This document shows, piece after piece, positions 9,288 to 18,277 of a stretch of 64,000 bases of DNA. Below the pieces are notes generated by a model that had not been told where the DNA came from, ran no database searches, and saw only the letters and a program-made list of their open reading frames with translations. Each line of letters starts with the position of its first letter. Within the stretch, counting starts at the first letter, position 1. The stretch is taken from contig CAZPDP010000008.1 of assembly GCA_964585385.1 (NCBI GenBank), positions 32,348 to 96,347 of the forward strand. The letters run 5' to 3'. The DNA comes from JAGXLC01 sp964585385 (GTDB lineage: Bacteria > Bacteroidota > Bacteroidia > Bacteroidales > UBA12077). A program made the translations under genes and the position numbers.

Positions 9288-9803
9288 ATGGCTCTTATTA
9301 AATCAGTTAGAGGATTTACACCACAATACGGGAAGAATTGTTTTTTTGCCGATAATGCCACAATCATAGGTGATGTAATCATGGGGGATGATTGCAGTCT
9401 TTGGTTTAATACAGTAGTCAGGGGAGATGTTAACAGCATACGGATAGGGAATAAGGTAAATATCCAGGATGGTGCTGTAATTCATACGTTATATAAGAAA
9501 TCTGTTGCTGAAATCGGCGACAACGTGTCAATAGGTCACAACGTGATTATTCATGGTCCCCGGATTGAAAACAATGTTCTTATTGGTATGGGCGCTACTG
9601 TAATGGATCATGCAGTGATTGGTGAAAACTCCATTATAGCAGCAGGAGCCCTGGTACTGGATAGTACAAAAGTAGAACCCGGAAGCATTTATGCCGGGGT
9701 ACCGGCAAAAAGAGTAAAATCCGTTGATCCTGAACAAACCAGGGAGATGATTGATAAAATAGCCAACAACTATCTGATGTATGCAGACTGGTACAGAGAA
9801 TAG
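9288..9803 (+). CDS. Gamma carbonic anhydrase family protein (left-handed beta-helix)
   Basis: 171 residues of hexapeptide repeats, of the YrdA/PaaY type. The three likely zinc ligands His66 (VIHTLY), His84 (IGHNVI) and His89 (IIHGP) are present, as are the conserved GDVNSIRIG and NIQDGAVIH. Members bind zinc or iron; some are carbonic anhydrases, others acyl-CoA-related thioesterases. The start is preceded by AGAAGGAGGGAG, an unusually strong Shine-Dalgarno sequence for this phylum, centred about 15 bases upstream. It is the last gene of the run that begins with porU and is followed by a terminator. Confidence 0.88.
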   Translation: MALIKSVRGFTPQYGKNCFFADNATIIGDVIMGDDCSLWFNTVVRGDVNSIRIGNKVNIQDGAVIHTLYKKSVAEIGDNVSIGHNVIIHGPRIENNVLIGMGATVMDHAVIGENSIIAAGALVLDSTKVEPGSIYAGVPAKRVKSVDPEQTREMIDKIANNYLMYADWYRE

Positions 9804-9831
9804 TTTCTTATTAAATTTACTATATGGTTAG

Positions 9832-9864
9832 AAACTTCCGGGATAATTTTCCGGAAGTTTTTTT
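9832..9864 (+). terminator. Rho-independent terminator after carbonic anhydrase gene
   Basis: A perfect 10-bp stem AAACTTCCGG/CCGGAAGTTT with a 9-base loop, followed by TTTTA. It ends the porU-to-carbonic-anhydrase transcription unit. Confidence 0.85.
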
Positions 9865-9872
9865 ATAAAAAA

Positions 9873-10034
9873 GAGGATGTCTAAAAAGATGCTTTAATGT
9901 ATCTCACGCAAAGGTCTGCAAAGATTTTCGCAAAGCACGCAAAGTTTAATTTGATGAACCATAATACTTTGCGAGCTTACCGTTTCGTCAGCGTTCTTTG
10001 TGTGAACACATTTTTTTACTTTTTAGACATCCTC
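9873..10034. repeat. 162-bp palindromic (MITE-like) element, type A
   Basis: The ends are perfect 16-base inverted repeats: GAGGATGTCTAAAAAG at 9873-9888 and its complement at 10019-10034. Inside, the left half has several CGCAAAG/TGCAAAG units (9903-9950), and the right half repeats them in complement (CTTTGCG, TTCTTTGTGTGA), so the whole element could fold into one long imperfect hairpin. It has no open reading frame. Short direct units of this CGCAAAG kind recur, as I recall, in intergenic regions of many Bacteroidota. No obvious target duplication is seen. Confidence 0.75.
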
Positions 10035-10070
10035 GATTGATAAGTAAAGTATTACTCTGTAAATTTCTGT

Positions 10071-11411
10071 TTAAAGATTGATATTTTCACTTTCCGGCAG
10101 CCCAAATTCTTCTTCCAGTTTAATTCCGTTTTTCTCCAGTTCATCGAGTACAGGTTCATATATCTCCGGAATCACGGGACGATATACTCCCTGAAGGTTT
10201 ATTTTGTTTTCCATTATCATCCTTACGGCTATTGCTGCCGGCAGAGCAACGGTTCTGGCTACAGAAGTGTCGGTGCTGGGACTTCCATAAACAAGCATCC
10301 TGGAGCGGATTACTTCTTTACCTTTTTCAGGAAAATGGACCAAGAATGTATGCTGCATAGCTATTAAGTCACGTTCTTCATTGCCCAGCATCATTTTCTC
10401 CATCATCAGATCAGATGTAACCTCAAACGGGGAGTCTTCATCTTTATCTATCGGTTTGTCATCAAACAGACCCAGCCATTCTAGCGCGTTTAAAGCATGT
10501 GCATCTTCTTTAAGTTTAAGAAAATCGGCTGTTTTCTTTTTAATGTCCTTGGAATCGGAGACATTTATCTGGTGAGCCATCATATCGGCATAGGTTTTTC
10601 CTTTCAGATTTATTTTTTCATCTGATATAAGTCCCAGTTCTTTCATGGCGTCAATTGTTTCGCACCAGCCCTTATATCGAAATGTTCCGCGGAACATGGT
10701 TCTTGCTTCAGGAATCTGGTAAATGTCAATGTAATTTATTGAGTCGCGGTTGGGATAGATTTCCAGCTCACCAACTTCCGGGAATTTTTCTGTGAAGGTG
10801 TTCTTGAATAAATCCTCAGAAGATATGTGCACCTCTTTTCCATCTTTCAGGTATCTTGCCGGATTTTTACCAGCCTTGACTACGCCTTTCGGACTCCAGG
10901 AAAATTTATACCTGAAAGGATTGTCCGCTGCTTCCGGGGCTGCGAGGGCACCTGTAATTGAGTAGAACTCTTCAATTTTACCTCTCTTTTCATGCACATG
11001 ATCTATGATTTTCTGGGCAGACATGTGATCAATGCCCGGGTCAACACCAATCTCATTGAGAATTACAATTCCCGCTTCTTTGGCATCTTCTTCCAGCGCT
11101 TTCATCTCAGGCTGAACATACGAAGTAGTAACCATGTTTTTTTTGTGCTTAATGCACATTTTTGCCACCATGGCATGATAGGCATAAGGCAGCAAACTTA
11201 CGATTAAATCATGATCTTTGACCATTTGATTCAGCTCTTCTTCCTGGTCTATTGTCCATCCAATGGCCTGACCATTTGGATGCCCTTTAATCATGGCTTC
11301 GCCTTTGGACTTTGTTCTTGATGCGATGGTTACTTTAAAATTGTTATCGAGTAAATAATCGACCATGGGTTTTACCACCAGGCCTGCTCCAAGGATTAAT
11401 ACTTTGCTCAT
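10071..11411 (-). CDS. Saccharopine dehydrogenase / saccharopine reductase-like protein (paralogue 1)
   Basis: 446 residues from the ATG at 11411, where the Rossmann motif VLILGAGLVVKPMVDYL follows at once; a longer reading from an upstream start adds no homologous sequence. The family segments are IVSLLPYAYHAMVAKMC, LNEIGVDPGIDHMSA, a central MFRGTFRYKGW and the C-terminal LPAAIAVRMIM. This is the pattern of NAD(P)-dependent saccharopine dehydrogenase (glutamate-forming) with its C-terminal domain, which acts on lysine or alpha-aminoadipate semialdehyde. An equally long paralogue lies on the plus strand at 18278. Which substrate each uses cannot be read from the sequence. Confidence 0.88.
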   Translation of the reverse strand: MSKVLILGAGLVVKPMVDYLLDNNFKVTIASRTKSKGEAMIKGHPNGQAIGWTIDQEEELNQMVKDHDLIVSLLPYAYHAMVAKMCIKHKKNMVTTSYVQPEMKALEEDAKEAGIVILNEIGVDPGIDHMSAQKIIDHVHEKRGKIEEFYSITGALAAPEAADNPFRYKFSWSPKGVVKAGKNPARYLKDGKEVHISSEDLFKNTFTEKFPEVGELEIYPNRDSINYIDIYQIPEARTMFRGTFRYKGWCETIDAMKELGLISDEKINLKGKTYADMMAHQINVSDSKDIKKKTADFLKLKEDAHALNALEWLGLFDDKPIDKDEDSPFEVTSDLMMEKMMLGNEERDLIAMQHTFLVHFPEKGKEVIRSRMLVYGSPSTDTSVARTVALPAAIAVRMIMENKINLQGVYRPVIPEIYEPVLDELEKNGIKLEEEFGLPESENINL

Positions 11412-11593
11412 AGTTATAAGTTTTTTAGGGTAAGTAGGCCTCAAAGTAATGAATTTTTATCAGGATAAAAAATTATCCCCTTTTTGAGGGTCGGTAAATT
11501 TAGAAATGAAAGGGTGTGTTGGATGTTGATGGATTGTTGATAAGAAAAAAGCTAACATCTGTTAAATACCTTTCCTGCGTTTTTATATTGTTA

Positions 11594-11601
11594 TAAATTT
11601 G
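11594..11601 (+). promoter_or_regulatory. -7 promoter element of mutS
   Basis: TAAATTTG matches TAnnTTTG, 12 bases before the mutS ATG, so the 5' leader would be very short. No -33 element recognised. Confidence 0.35.
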
Positions 11602-11613
11602 TTATGTTATTGA

Positions 11614-14256
11614 ATGAAAAAACAAGATAAAGTGGCTGAAAAAGGCAAGGATAAGACCGTTGAGACACCCCTGATGAAGCAATATTTCCGGATTAAGAGT
11701 CAGCATCCGGATGCCATCTTGCTTTTCCGGGTGGGAGATTTTTATGAGACTTTCGGAGAAGATGCCGTAAAAGCTTCTGAAATACTTGGAATTACCTTGA
11801 CCAAAAGAGCCAACGGCTCCGCCTCTTATGTCGATTTAGCCGGTATACCCTATCATGCCATTGATACGTACCTGCCCAAATTGGTCCGTGCAGGTCAGAG
11901 GGTGGCTATATGCGAGCAGCTTGAAGATCCCCGGAAAGCTAAGAAGATTGTAAAACGGGGCGTTACCGAAATGGTTACTCCGGGTGTTTCATTCAATGAC
12001 AATGTCCTGGAAAATAAGGAAAACAATTTTCTTGCCTCTGTGCATCTGGATAAAGATTATGCCGGGGTGGCATTCCTGGATGTATCCACAGGTGAGTTTT
12101 TTACAGCGGAAGGAAATTTTGAATATATTGATAAGCTGCTGAATAGTTTTCAGCCCAAAGAAGTACTATTTGAGCGGGGAAAAGAGAAATATTTCAAAGA
12201 AACCTTCGGCGACCGTTTTTACACCTACAAGCTGGATGACTGGGTATATACCGAAGATAATGCACGGGACAGACTGTTAAATCATTTTAATACCAATACG
12301 CTGAAAGGTTTTGGTGTTCAATCTCTTAGGCACGGTATTATAGCAGCTGGTTCTATTTTACAGTATCTTGAAATTACGCAACACGAGAATATCAAACATA
12401 TATCTTCTATCTCACGCATAGAGGAGGAATACTATGTCTGGCTGGATAAATTTACGATCCGTAACCTGGAATTGTTTTATTCTTTGAATGAGGGCGCAAA
12501 GACTCTTATTGACGTAATTGACCGCACCATTTCTCCTATGGGCGGAAGGTTGCTCAAACGATGGGTGGCTCTGCCCCTGAAAGAAAAACAGCCAATCGAA
12601 GAACGCTATGCCATTGTGGAGCAATTTCTGAATGAAACTGACTTTCGGGATTTAATGGAGAGCCAGATACAAAAAATTGGTGATATCGAACGTATCGTCT
12701 CAAAGGTAGCCGTCGGGCGTATTAATCCGAGAGAGGTTATTCAGCTGATGAATGCGCTGTATGCCATCGAACCCATAAAAAAGGCCTGTGTTGGCTCAGA
12801 TAATGAAGCACTTAAGAAGATAGGGGAACAACTCAATCCTTGTGAGTCCATACGCAGCCGAATTGAAAAAGAGATAAACCCTGAAGCTCCTAACACTGTG
12901 GGCAAAGGGAATGTTATTAATGACGGTGTTTCGAATGAACTGGATGAATTAAGGCATATTGCTTATTCAGGAAAAGATTACCTGAACCAGCTTCGCAGCC
13001 GGGAGATTGAAAGAACCGGAATATCTTCCCTGAAAATAAGTTTTAACAATGTCTTTGGATATTACATTGAAGTACGCAATACCCATAAAGATAAAGTTCC
13101 ATCGGATTGGATACGTAAACAAACTCTTGTAAGTGCGGAGCGTTATATCACAGAAGAACTCAAGGAATACGAAGCAAAAATACTGGGCGCTGAAGAGAAA
13201 TCGCTTCAACTCGAATCCGAATTGTTTGGAAACCTGGTTTCCAGCCTTACAGATTATATTTCTGCCATACAACTAAACGCCAGTTTGATTGCACGGCTCG
13301 ACTGTCTGCTTTCTTTTGCCAAAACTGCTGAAGAGAATAAATATTCCAGACCTGAAATCAATGACACCGAAATTATAGACCTTAAGCAGGGTCGTCATCC
13401 GGTGATTGAAAAACAATTGCCCCTTGACGAAGAATACGTTGCAAATGATGTCTACCTGGACAATGAAGACCAGCAGATTATGATTCTTACCGGGCCCAAT
13501 ATGGCAGGGAAATCTGCTTTGTTGCGCCAGACTGCCCTTATAGTTTTACTGGCCCAGATTGGAAGTTATGTTCCTGCAGATTCCGCTAAAATCGGGCTGG
13601 TTGATAAAATTTTTACCCGTGTTGGAGCTTCTGATAATATTTCCCTTGGGGAATCCACTTTTATGGTGGAAATGCATGAAGCAGCCAGCATTCTGAACAA
13701 CCTCTCTCCCCGAAGCCTCGTACTGCTGGATGAAATCGGCAGGGGTACCAGTACTTACGATGGCATTTCAATAGCCTGGGCTATGGTGGAATACATTCAT
13801 GAACATCCTAAAGCCAGGGCAAAAACGCTTTTTGCGACTCATTACCATGAACTGAATGAAATGGAAAAATCGTTCAGCAGGGTGAAAAACTATAACATTT
13901 CAGTAAAAGAACTGGATAATAAAGTCATTTTTATTCGAAAGTTGAAAAGAGGCGGAAGCGAGCATAGTTTTGGTATTCATGTGGCTCAGATGGCGGGTAT
14001 GCCCAAAAGTGTGGTTTCCAGGGCAAATGAAGTGCTCAGGGATTTAGAGAATTCGGATGAAAAGGGAGCTGTCTCCAAGCCGGTAGGCGAAATAGCAGGG
14101 CACAGAGAAGGGTTGCAAACCACCATTTTTCAATTGGAAGATCCCGTTTTGAAACAAATCCGCGATGAAATAAAAAATATTGATATTAACAATTTAACTC
14201 CTGTTGAAGCTCTCAATAAACTGAACGAAATCAAACGATTTATCGGGATGAAATAA
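11614..14256 (+). CDS. mutS: DNA mismatch repair protein MutS
   Basis: 880 residues, the usual MutS length. The mismatch-recognition Phe lies in RVGDFYETFGEDA near residue 38 (the FYE wedge). The ATPase has Walker A GPNMAGKSALLRQ at 627-639, LVLLDEIGRGTSTYDG as Walker B/D-loop, and the TLFATHYHEL switch. The C-terminal dimer segment ends in NLTPVEALNKLNEIK, the usual MutS end. MutS recognises mismatches and recruits MutL in the cytoplasm. It stands alone, divergent from the saccharopine dehydrogenase gene and followed by msrB, with no mutL nearby. Identification is firm. Confidence 0.97.
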   Translation: MKKQDKVAEKGKDKTVETPLMKQYFRIKSQHPDAILLFRVGDFYETFGEDAVKASEILGITLTKRANGSASYVDLAGIPYHAIDTYLPKLVRAGQRVAICEQLEDPRKAKKIVKRGVTEMVTPGVSFNDNVLENKENNFLASVHLDKDYAGVAFLDVSTGEFFTAEGNFEYIDKLLNSFQPKEVLFERGKEKYFKETFGDRFYTYKLDDWVYTEDNARDRLLNHFNTNTLKGFGVQSLRHGIIAAGSILQYLEITQHENIKHISSISRIEEEYYVWLDKFTIRNLELFYSLNEGAKTLIDVIDRTISPMGGRLLKRWVALPLKEKQPIEERYAIVEQFLNETDFRDLMESQIQKIGDIERIVSKVAVGRINPREVIQLMNALYAIEPIKKACVGSDNEALKKIGEQLNPCESIRSRIEKEINPEAPNTVGKGNVINDGVSNELDELRHIAYSGKDYLNQLRSREIERTGISSLKISFNNVFGYYIEVRNTHKDKVPSDWIRKQTLVSAERYITEELKEYEAKILGAEEKSLQLESELFGNLVSSLTDYISAIQLNASLIARLDCLLSFAKTAEENKYSRPEINDTEIIDLKQGRHPVIEKQLPLDEEYVANDVYLDNEDQQIMILTGPNMAGKSALLRQTALIVLLAQIGSYVPADSAKIGLVDKIFTRVGASDNISLGESTFMVEMHEAASILNNLSPRSLVLLDEIGRGTSTYDGISIAWAMVEYIHEHPKARAKTLFATHYHELNEMEKSFSRVKNYNISVKELDNKVIFIRKLKRGGSEHSFGIHVAQMAGMPKSVVSRANEVLRDLENSDEKGAVSKPVGEIAGHREGLQTTIFQLEDPVLKQIRDEIKNIDINNLTPVEALNKLNEIKRFIGMK

Positions 14257-14326
14257 ATTTGAACCGGGATCGTTTTTATTCAAAACTTTATTCTTTTTTA
14301 TTTGTTCTAAATTAAAATAAACACCT

Positions 14327-14797
14327 ATGAAGCGGTTTGTTTTCTTATCTATTGCATTATTTATTGTTCAAATAGCCTATACACAAAAAGATACTATGAA
14401 ATATAATGATCTAAATAAAGAAGAAGAACGGGTGATTCTTCATAAAGGTACCGAAAGAGCTTTCACCGGGAAATATTATAAACATGACCAGAAAGGAATT
14501 TATACCTGTAAGAGGTGCGATGCTTATTTGTATGCATCAAAGGACAAGTTTGATGCCAGCTGTGGCTGGCCCAGCTTTGATGATGAAATTAAAGGGGCTG
14601 TGAAAAGACAGACTGATGCAGACGGCATTCGTACAGAGATTCTTTGCAACAATTGTGGAGGACACTTAGGTCATGTTTTCTTCGGAGAAGGGTATACCAA
14701 GAAGAATGTAAGGCATTGTGTGAATTCTGTATCTATGAATTTCATTCCTTACGAAGAATTACCAAAGGAAGACAAAGTAGAGTATTTTGACCAATAA
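14327..14797 (+). CDS. msrB: Peptide methionine-R-sulfoxide reductase MsrB, exported
   Basis: 156 residues: a signal peptide (MKRFVFLSIALFIVQIAYTQ) and then a complete MsrB domain. It reduces methionine-R-sulfoxide in proteins. The zinc-binding pairs are Cys61/Cys64 (CKRC) and Cys107/Cys110 (CNNC), and the catalytic Cys131 is in RHCVNSVSM. The signal peptide puts it in the periplasm or envelope, where it would repair oxidised proteins. The converging nucleoside hydrolase-like gene ends only 2 bases further on. Identification is firm; the location is inferred from the leader. Confidence 0.95.
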   Translation: MKRFVFLSIALFIVQIAYTQKDTMKYNDLNKEEERVILHKGTERAFTGKYYKHDQKGIYTCKRCDAYLYASKDKFDASCGWPSFDDEIKGAVKRQTDADGIRTEILCNNCGGHLGHVFFGEGYTKKNVRHCVNSVSMNFIPYEELPKEDKVEYFDQ

Positions 14798-14799
14798 CT

Positions 14800-16248
14800 T
14801 TAGTTTAGTGTTTTAATTCTGAAAATCTCTTTTCTTTCCCATTCTTTCCAAATGCGGATGCCTTCTTTACGTATTGTTTCCCAGTATTGCTCCGAATCCA
14901 TTGTGTAACGGTTTTTGGCTTGTATTATAATTTGCTGGATTTGGTTGTAATATTTGGTTTTTAACTCCATTTCTATCTTCTTGTAATCATGGGTAATGAT
15001 AGCCTTAGGTGCAGTTGATTTTTGTGCTAAGCTGAAACCACCATTGCCCAGGGTACAGCCTGTTCCGACCTGGAGTCCGTCGTTAAAGCAGCTTAAAGGA
15101 GGCTGGGTGCCCGCAAAAGAGACAATTTCAATGTTATCGGGTCCGGTGTGGAAATATTCAAGGGCGCGCACACCCATTTTGGCTCCAACAATGGAATAGA
15201 GTCCGAGATGCTGGTGAATTTCTCCAGTCATTACGAGGGCCTTCCACTCATCCAGACCGAACTTGTCTATAATACTGTCCGCAAAATCCCTGATATCATT
15301 TCTATATAATGTTGTCTCTGAGGGAAACCGGTCAAAAATTACATTGCTCCTGCTATTTGGTGATTTAAGGATTTTAAGGAGTTCCTCTTCTACTTTTATA
15401 TTTTCTTTAACTTCCAGAATCTTGTCAGAATGACCGCTCATAGCTGTATCTTCCTTGAACATAGCAGGGTTGAAAAAGTACAATGCCGCCAATTCATCCC
15501 ATATCTCCAGGTGACCTTCTTTCATTTTCTTCTGAATACTGTCAGAGGCATGAGATCGATAGATACTTTTTGCGTAAGGGGTATTGATTTCACCAATTTT
15601 TTGATAGAATGACTTAGAAAATTTTAATTTCTTGCTACTACCTTTAATCCGGTGTACCGGTATGCTGGTATTCAGAATATAATCAGCGGAAAGACTGTCC
15701 ATGGTGTAATTTGTATACTCCAAATCTTTCCTGTTGAGATCGAACCAAACAATTCTTTTAATTTTTAATTTAATTGCCGGTTTCATCAATATAGCGTTTG
15801 CAATATTTGTCAATGGTCCGAGACATATAAATTCCACGGGTTCTTCTTCCCGTTCAATAGTTTCAATCAAAAATTCTTTGATTTCCCGGGGTTCTTTATA
15901 GCTTAAAATTTTTTCTCCCCATTTGACTGATTCCGCAAGATTTTGCCAGGGGGGCGCTTCTCCTTTATTAACAATTCCTTTTGATATGGATATCCCTTCG
16001 TGTCCGAGGTCTCGGAGTAGTGAGGTTATTTTGAGAAAGCCCTCTTCTGGTTTTAACGTCCCATCAGAAGAAGTAATTGCTAAAATCTCAACAGCATCGG
16101 AAGCCAAAAAAAGATTAAGAGCCCTCAGATCATCCGGGGCACAGTCTGTATCAATTATAACATGACGCTTCTCCGGGTTAGCGCTTACTAGTTGGATGGG
16201 CAGAACAAATAAAAAGAAAACTATTATGGCAAAATCTTTAACTTTCAT
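14800..16248 (-). CDS. Exported fusion: nucleoside-hydrolase-like domain plus FmdE-like domain
   Basis: 482 residues with a signal peptide. Residues ~28-330 resemble the inosine-uridine nucleoside hydrolase fold: the metal-binding DTDCAPDD is a variant of DTDPGxDD (Pro to Cys), and FICLGPLTNIANAI is the family's second conserved block. Residues ~335-450 resemble the FmdE family: GEIHQHLGLYSIVGAKMG and CFNDGLQVGTGCTLGNGG, with the first Cys of the usual HxxCPG motif replaced by Leu. It starts 12 bases after the TonB-dependent receptor ends, so the two form an operon. The FmdE-like part may bind a metal or cofactor brought in by the receptor; this is inference. Neither enzyme activity is assured. 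Confidence 0.7.
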   Translation of the reverse strand: MKVKDFAIIVFFLFVLPIQLVSANPEKRHVIIDTDCAPDDLRALNLFLASDAVEILAITSSDGTLKPEEGFLKITSLLRDLGHEGISISKGIVNKGEAPPWQNLAESVKWGEKILSYKEPREIKEFLIETIEREEEPVEFICLGPLTNIANAILMKPAIKLKIKRIVWFDLNRKDLEYTNYTMDSLSADYILNTSIPVHRIKGSSKKLKFSKSFYQKIGEINTPYAKSIYRSHASDSIQKKMKEGHLEIWDELAALYFFNPAMFKEDTAMSGHSDKILEVKENIKVEEELLKILKSPNSRSNVIFDRFPSETTLYRNDIRDFADSIIDKFGLDEWKALVMTGEIHQHLGLYSIVGAKMGVRALEYFHTGPDNIEIVSFAGTQPPLSCFNDGLQVGTGCTLGNGGFSLAQKSTAPKAIITHDYKKIEMELKTKYYNQIQQIIIQAKNRYTMDSEQYWETIRKEGIRIWKEWERKEIFRIKTLN

Positions 16249-16260
16249 ATTGAAAGAGTT

Positions 16261-18072
16261 TTAAAAATGAACATTCACACCTCCAAATAGGGTGGTTTCC
16301 GGCATAGGATAACCGGACATAATATGGTACTCGGTACCAGTAATATTTTCAGCGCTCAGGAAGATGCTAAAATTTTTCGAGTGCTTGTAAGAAACTTTGG
16401 AGTTTAGCAGAGTATAGGTTTCCAGTTCCGATGCGCTGGTGAAGAGATCGTTGATGTGTTCCACATTCAGGTTAACGGTAGTGTTTTTGAACTTATAGTT
16501 TAATCCCAGGTAATATTGATGCTCCGGAGACGCAAGAATTTTCTTCTCTGTATGAAGATAAGAGTAATTCGTGTTGATATTGAAATTTTGGGTTATGTTG
16601 TATTTCAGTGATGTCTCAAAACCATAATTATTAAAATCTCCTGAGTTTCGATAAACTCCATATTGTTCAAGTATTTGTATCAGATTATTACCCTTGATGT
16701 AATAACCTGTCAGTTCAACCTCCATTCTGTGGTCTAATAGTTTTTGTATAAAACCCAATTCGTAGTTTTGAATACGTTCAGGTTTTAAATTTTTGTTTTG
16801 CGACTGGAACAGGAATAACTCGTTCATGGTTGGGCTTCTGAATCCTTTTGAAAATGAACCTTTAATGGTTGTTTCACTGAATGGATGAAAAGCAAAACCT
16901 GCCTGAGGTATTAGTTCTGAACCGTATGTTTCATGGTTTTCTATTCTCAGACCGGCATTCAGTACAAGTTTAGAAAAGAATGTATGTTGTATAAGCGCAT
17001 AGCCTGCCATTTCATCAATGTATTCTTCACCGAACTGAGCGTTGAATTTTGTATTCTCGGCCATTCCCCCGTAATTTTTGTAATCAGCGCCAACTGTAAT
17101 CATGTTATTTGGGAAAAGACGAAGGGTTTCATAAAGCATGACTCCACCCATACGGTCAGTGGAATGAAAACCATTGGATATTTCATGTTCTCCGAAATTA
17201 TGATATATTTTCAGTCCTCCTTCCACCTTTTCAAACTTATTTTCCAGAGAAAGAGAGGTTCTACCCCGAAAAATGTCAATAAAGTTACCTGCTGTACCAT
17301 TTATTATCCCGGGATCTTGTGATTCAAAAGCTGTCAGGCTGAAATCTGCCTTAATTTTAAGTTGATCATTTAACTCATAACCGGTCTTGATATATCCATT
17401 GGTAATATTAAAATCCGAACTGTCGCGGTGTCCATCTGTGCGGTCATGATTGACTGAGGCGAATACGTTAAATTTGTTGCTTTTATAACCACCGTTAGCA
17501 GAATATTTTTGGGTATTGTAAGAACCATACATGGCAGATGCTTTACCCTGAAAACCTTTCTTCTCCTGTTTGTTGGTGATTATGTTGATAACCCCGCCCA
17601 TAGCATTGGAACCGTAGAGAACGGAAGCAGGGCCCCTGATGACTTCTACTTTTTCTATATCTGATGCAACATAGGAATCGGGGAGGGGGTGACCGAAGAT
17701 GCCCATGTACTGAGGATGTCCATCAATCAGCATTAATACCTGGTTATTGGGTTTTCCTCCTAATCCGCGCATGCTGATGCTACCTGCAGAGCCTTCGGCT
17801 AATCCGTAGCCTGTAACACCCTTTTCTGTGACGAATACACCCGGAACTTTTTTACTTATAATGGAAAGTATTTTGGTATCCTGGCTCTGTGATATGTTTT
17901 CCTTGTCAAGAACAGAAATAGTTAATGGAACATTGTCTCTGGCAACGTTAACCTTATTCCCTGTAACTACAACTTTTTCAATTTTTACTGTATCTGTAGG
18001 GTAGAATTGACTGTAAGCAGGTATACTCAAAAAAAACATAATACTCACAAATATTGGTAAAATAGTTTTCAT
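16261..18072 (-). CDS. TonB-dependent outer-membrane receptor (BtuB/siderophore type)
   Basis: 603 residues. The start at 18072 is chosen because it gives a clean signal peptide (MKTILPIFVSIMFFLSIPAYSQ) and lies 31 bases after a -7 element; the upstream in-frame alternative is a TTG inside that promoter. The plug has the typical IDGHPQYMG and VEVIRGPASVLYGSNAMGG, followed by VINIITNK and then a 22-strand-type barrel ending with Phe. Such receptors import siderophores, cobalamin or other metal complexes across the outer membrane. It is of the small, non-SusC type without a carboxypeptidase-like N-terminal domain. No cobalamin riboswitch is visible in the 205 bases upstream. The likely ligand is unknown; the operon partner suggests a metal or cofactor. 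Confidence 0.88.
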   Translation of the reverse strand: MKTILPIFVSIMFFLSIPAYSQFYPTDTVKIEKVVVTGNKVNVARDNVPLTISVLDKENISQSQDTKILSIISKKVPGVFVTEKGVTGYGLAEGSAGSISMRGLGGKPNNQVLMLIDGHPQYMGIFGHPLPDSYVASDIEKVEVIRGPASVLYGSNAMGGVINIITNKQEKKGFQGKASAMYGSYNTQKYSANGGYKSNKFNVFASVNHDRTDGHRDSSDFNITNGYIKTGYELNDQLKIKADFSLTAFESQDPGIINGTAGNFIDIFRGRTSLSLENKFEKVEGGLKIYHNFGEHEISNGFHSTDRMGGVMLYETLRLFPNNMITVGADYKNYGGMAENTKFNAQFGEEYIDEMAGYALIQHTFFSKLVLNAGLRIENHETYGSELIPQAGFAFHPFSETTIKGSFSKGFRSPTMNELFLFQSQNKNLKPERIQNYELGFIQKLLDHRMEVELTGYYIKGNNLIQILEQYGVYRNSGDFNNYGFETSLKYNITQNFNINTNYSYLHTEKKILASPEHQYYLGLNYKFKNTTVNLNVEHINDLFTSASELETYTLLNSKVSYKHSKNFSIFLSAENITGTEYHIMSGYPMPETTLFGGVNVHF

Positions 18073-18102
18073 GCCAGAATTAGTTTTTGTGTTAGTTTTT
18101 AT

Positions 18103-18110
18103 CAAAAATA
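18103..18110 (-). promoter_or_regulatory. -7 promoter element of the TonB receptor operon
   Basis: TATTTTTG on the minus strand matches TAnnTTTG, 31 bases before the ATG at 18072, and overlaps the rejected upstream TTG start, supporting the shorter gene. Confidence 0.45.
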
Positions 18111-18241
18111 ATTAAAAATAGCAGATTTTGAAAATATCTTCATTCTGGGCAATCATTTAATATACACTAAATTCTAAGTCCCTGATTTGTCAATTCCGGA
18201 TTTATGTTATAAATCATCAAGGAATTCAATCAAACATCTTT

Positions 18242-18249
18242 TATATTTG
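18242..18249 (+). promoter_or_regulatory. -7 promoter element of saccharopine dehydrogenase paralogue 2
   Basis: TATATTTG matches TAnnTTTG, 28 bases before the ATG at 18278. No -33 element recognised. Confidence 0.4.
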
Positions 18250-18277
18250 ACCACACTTAAACTGAAAATACATTTGT

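Noticed and set aside
12967..13272. Minus-strand frames inside mutS, porU, secDF and the kinases
   Set aside because: They lie entirely within firmly identified genes and translate into low-complexity Phe/Ser-rich sequence.
18073..18277. Possible cobalamin riboswitch upstream of the TonB receptor
   Set aside because: The region is AT-rich and short, with no B12-box or conserved stem that I can see; only a -7 element is present.
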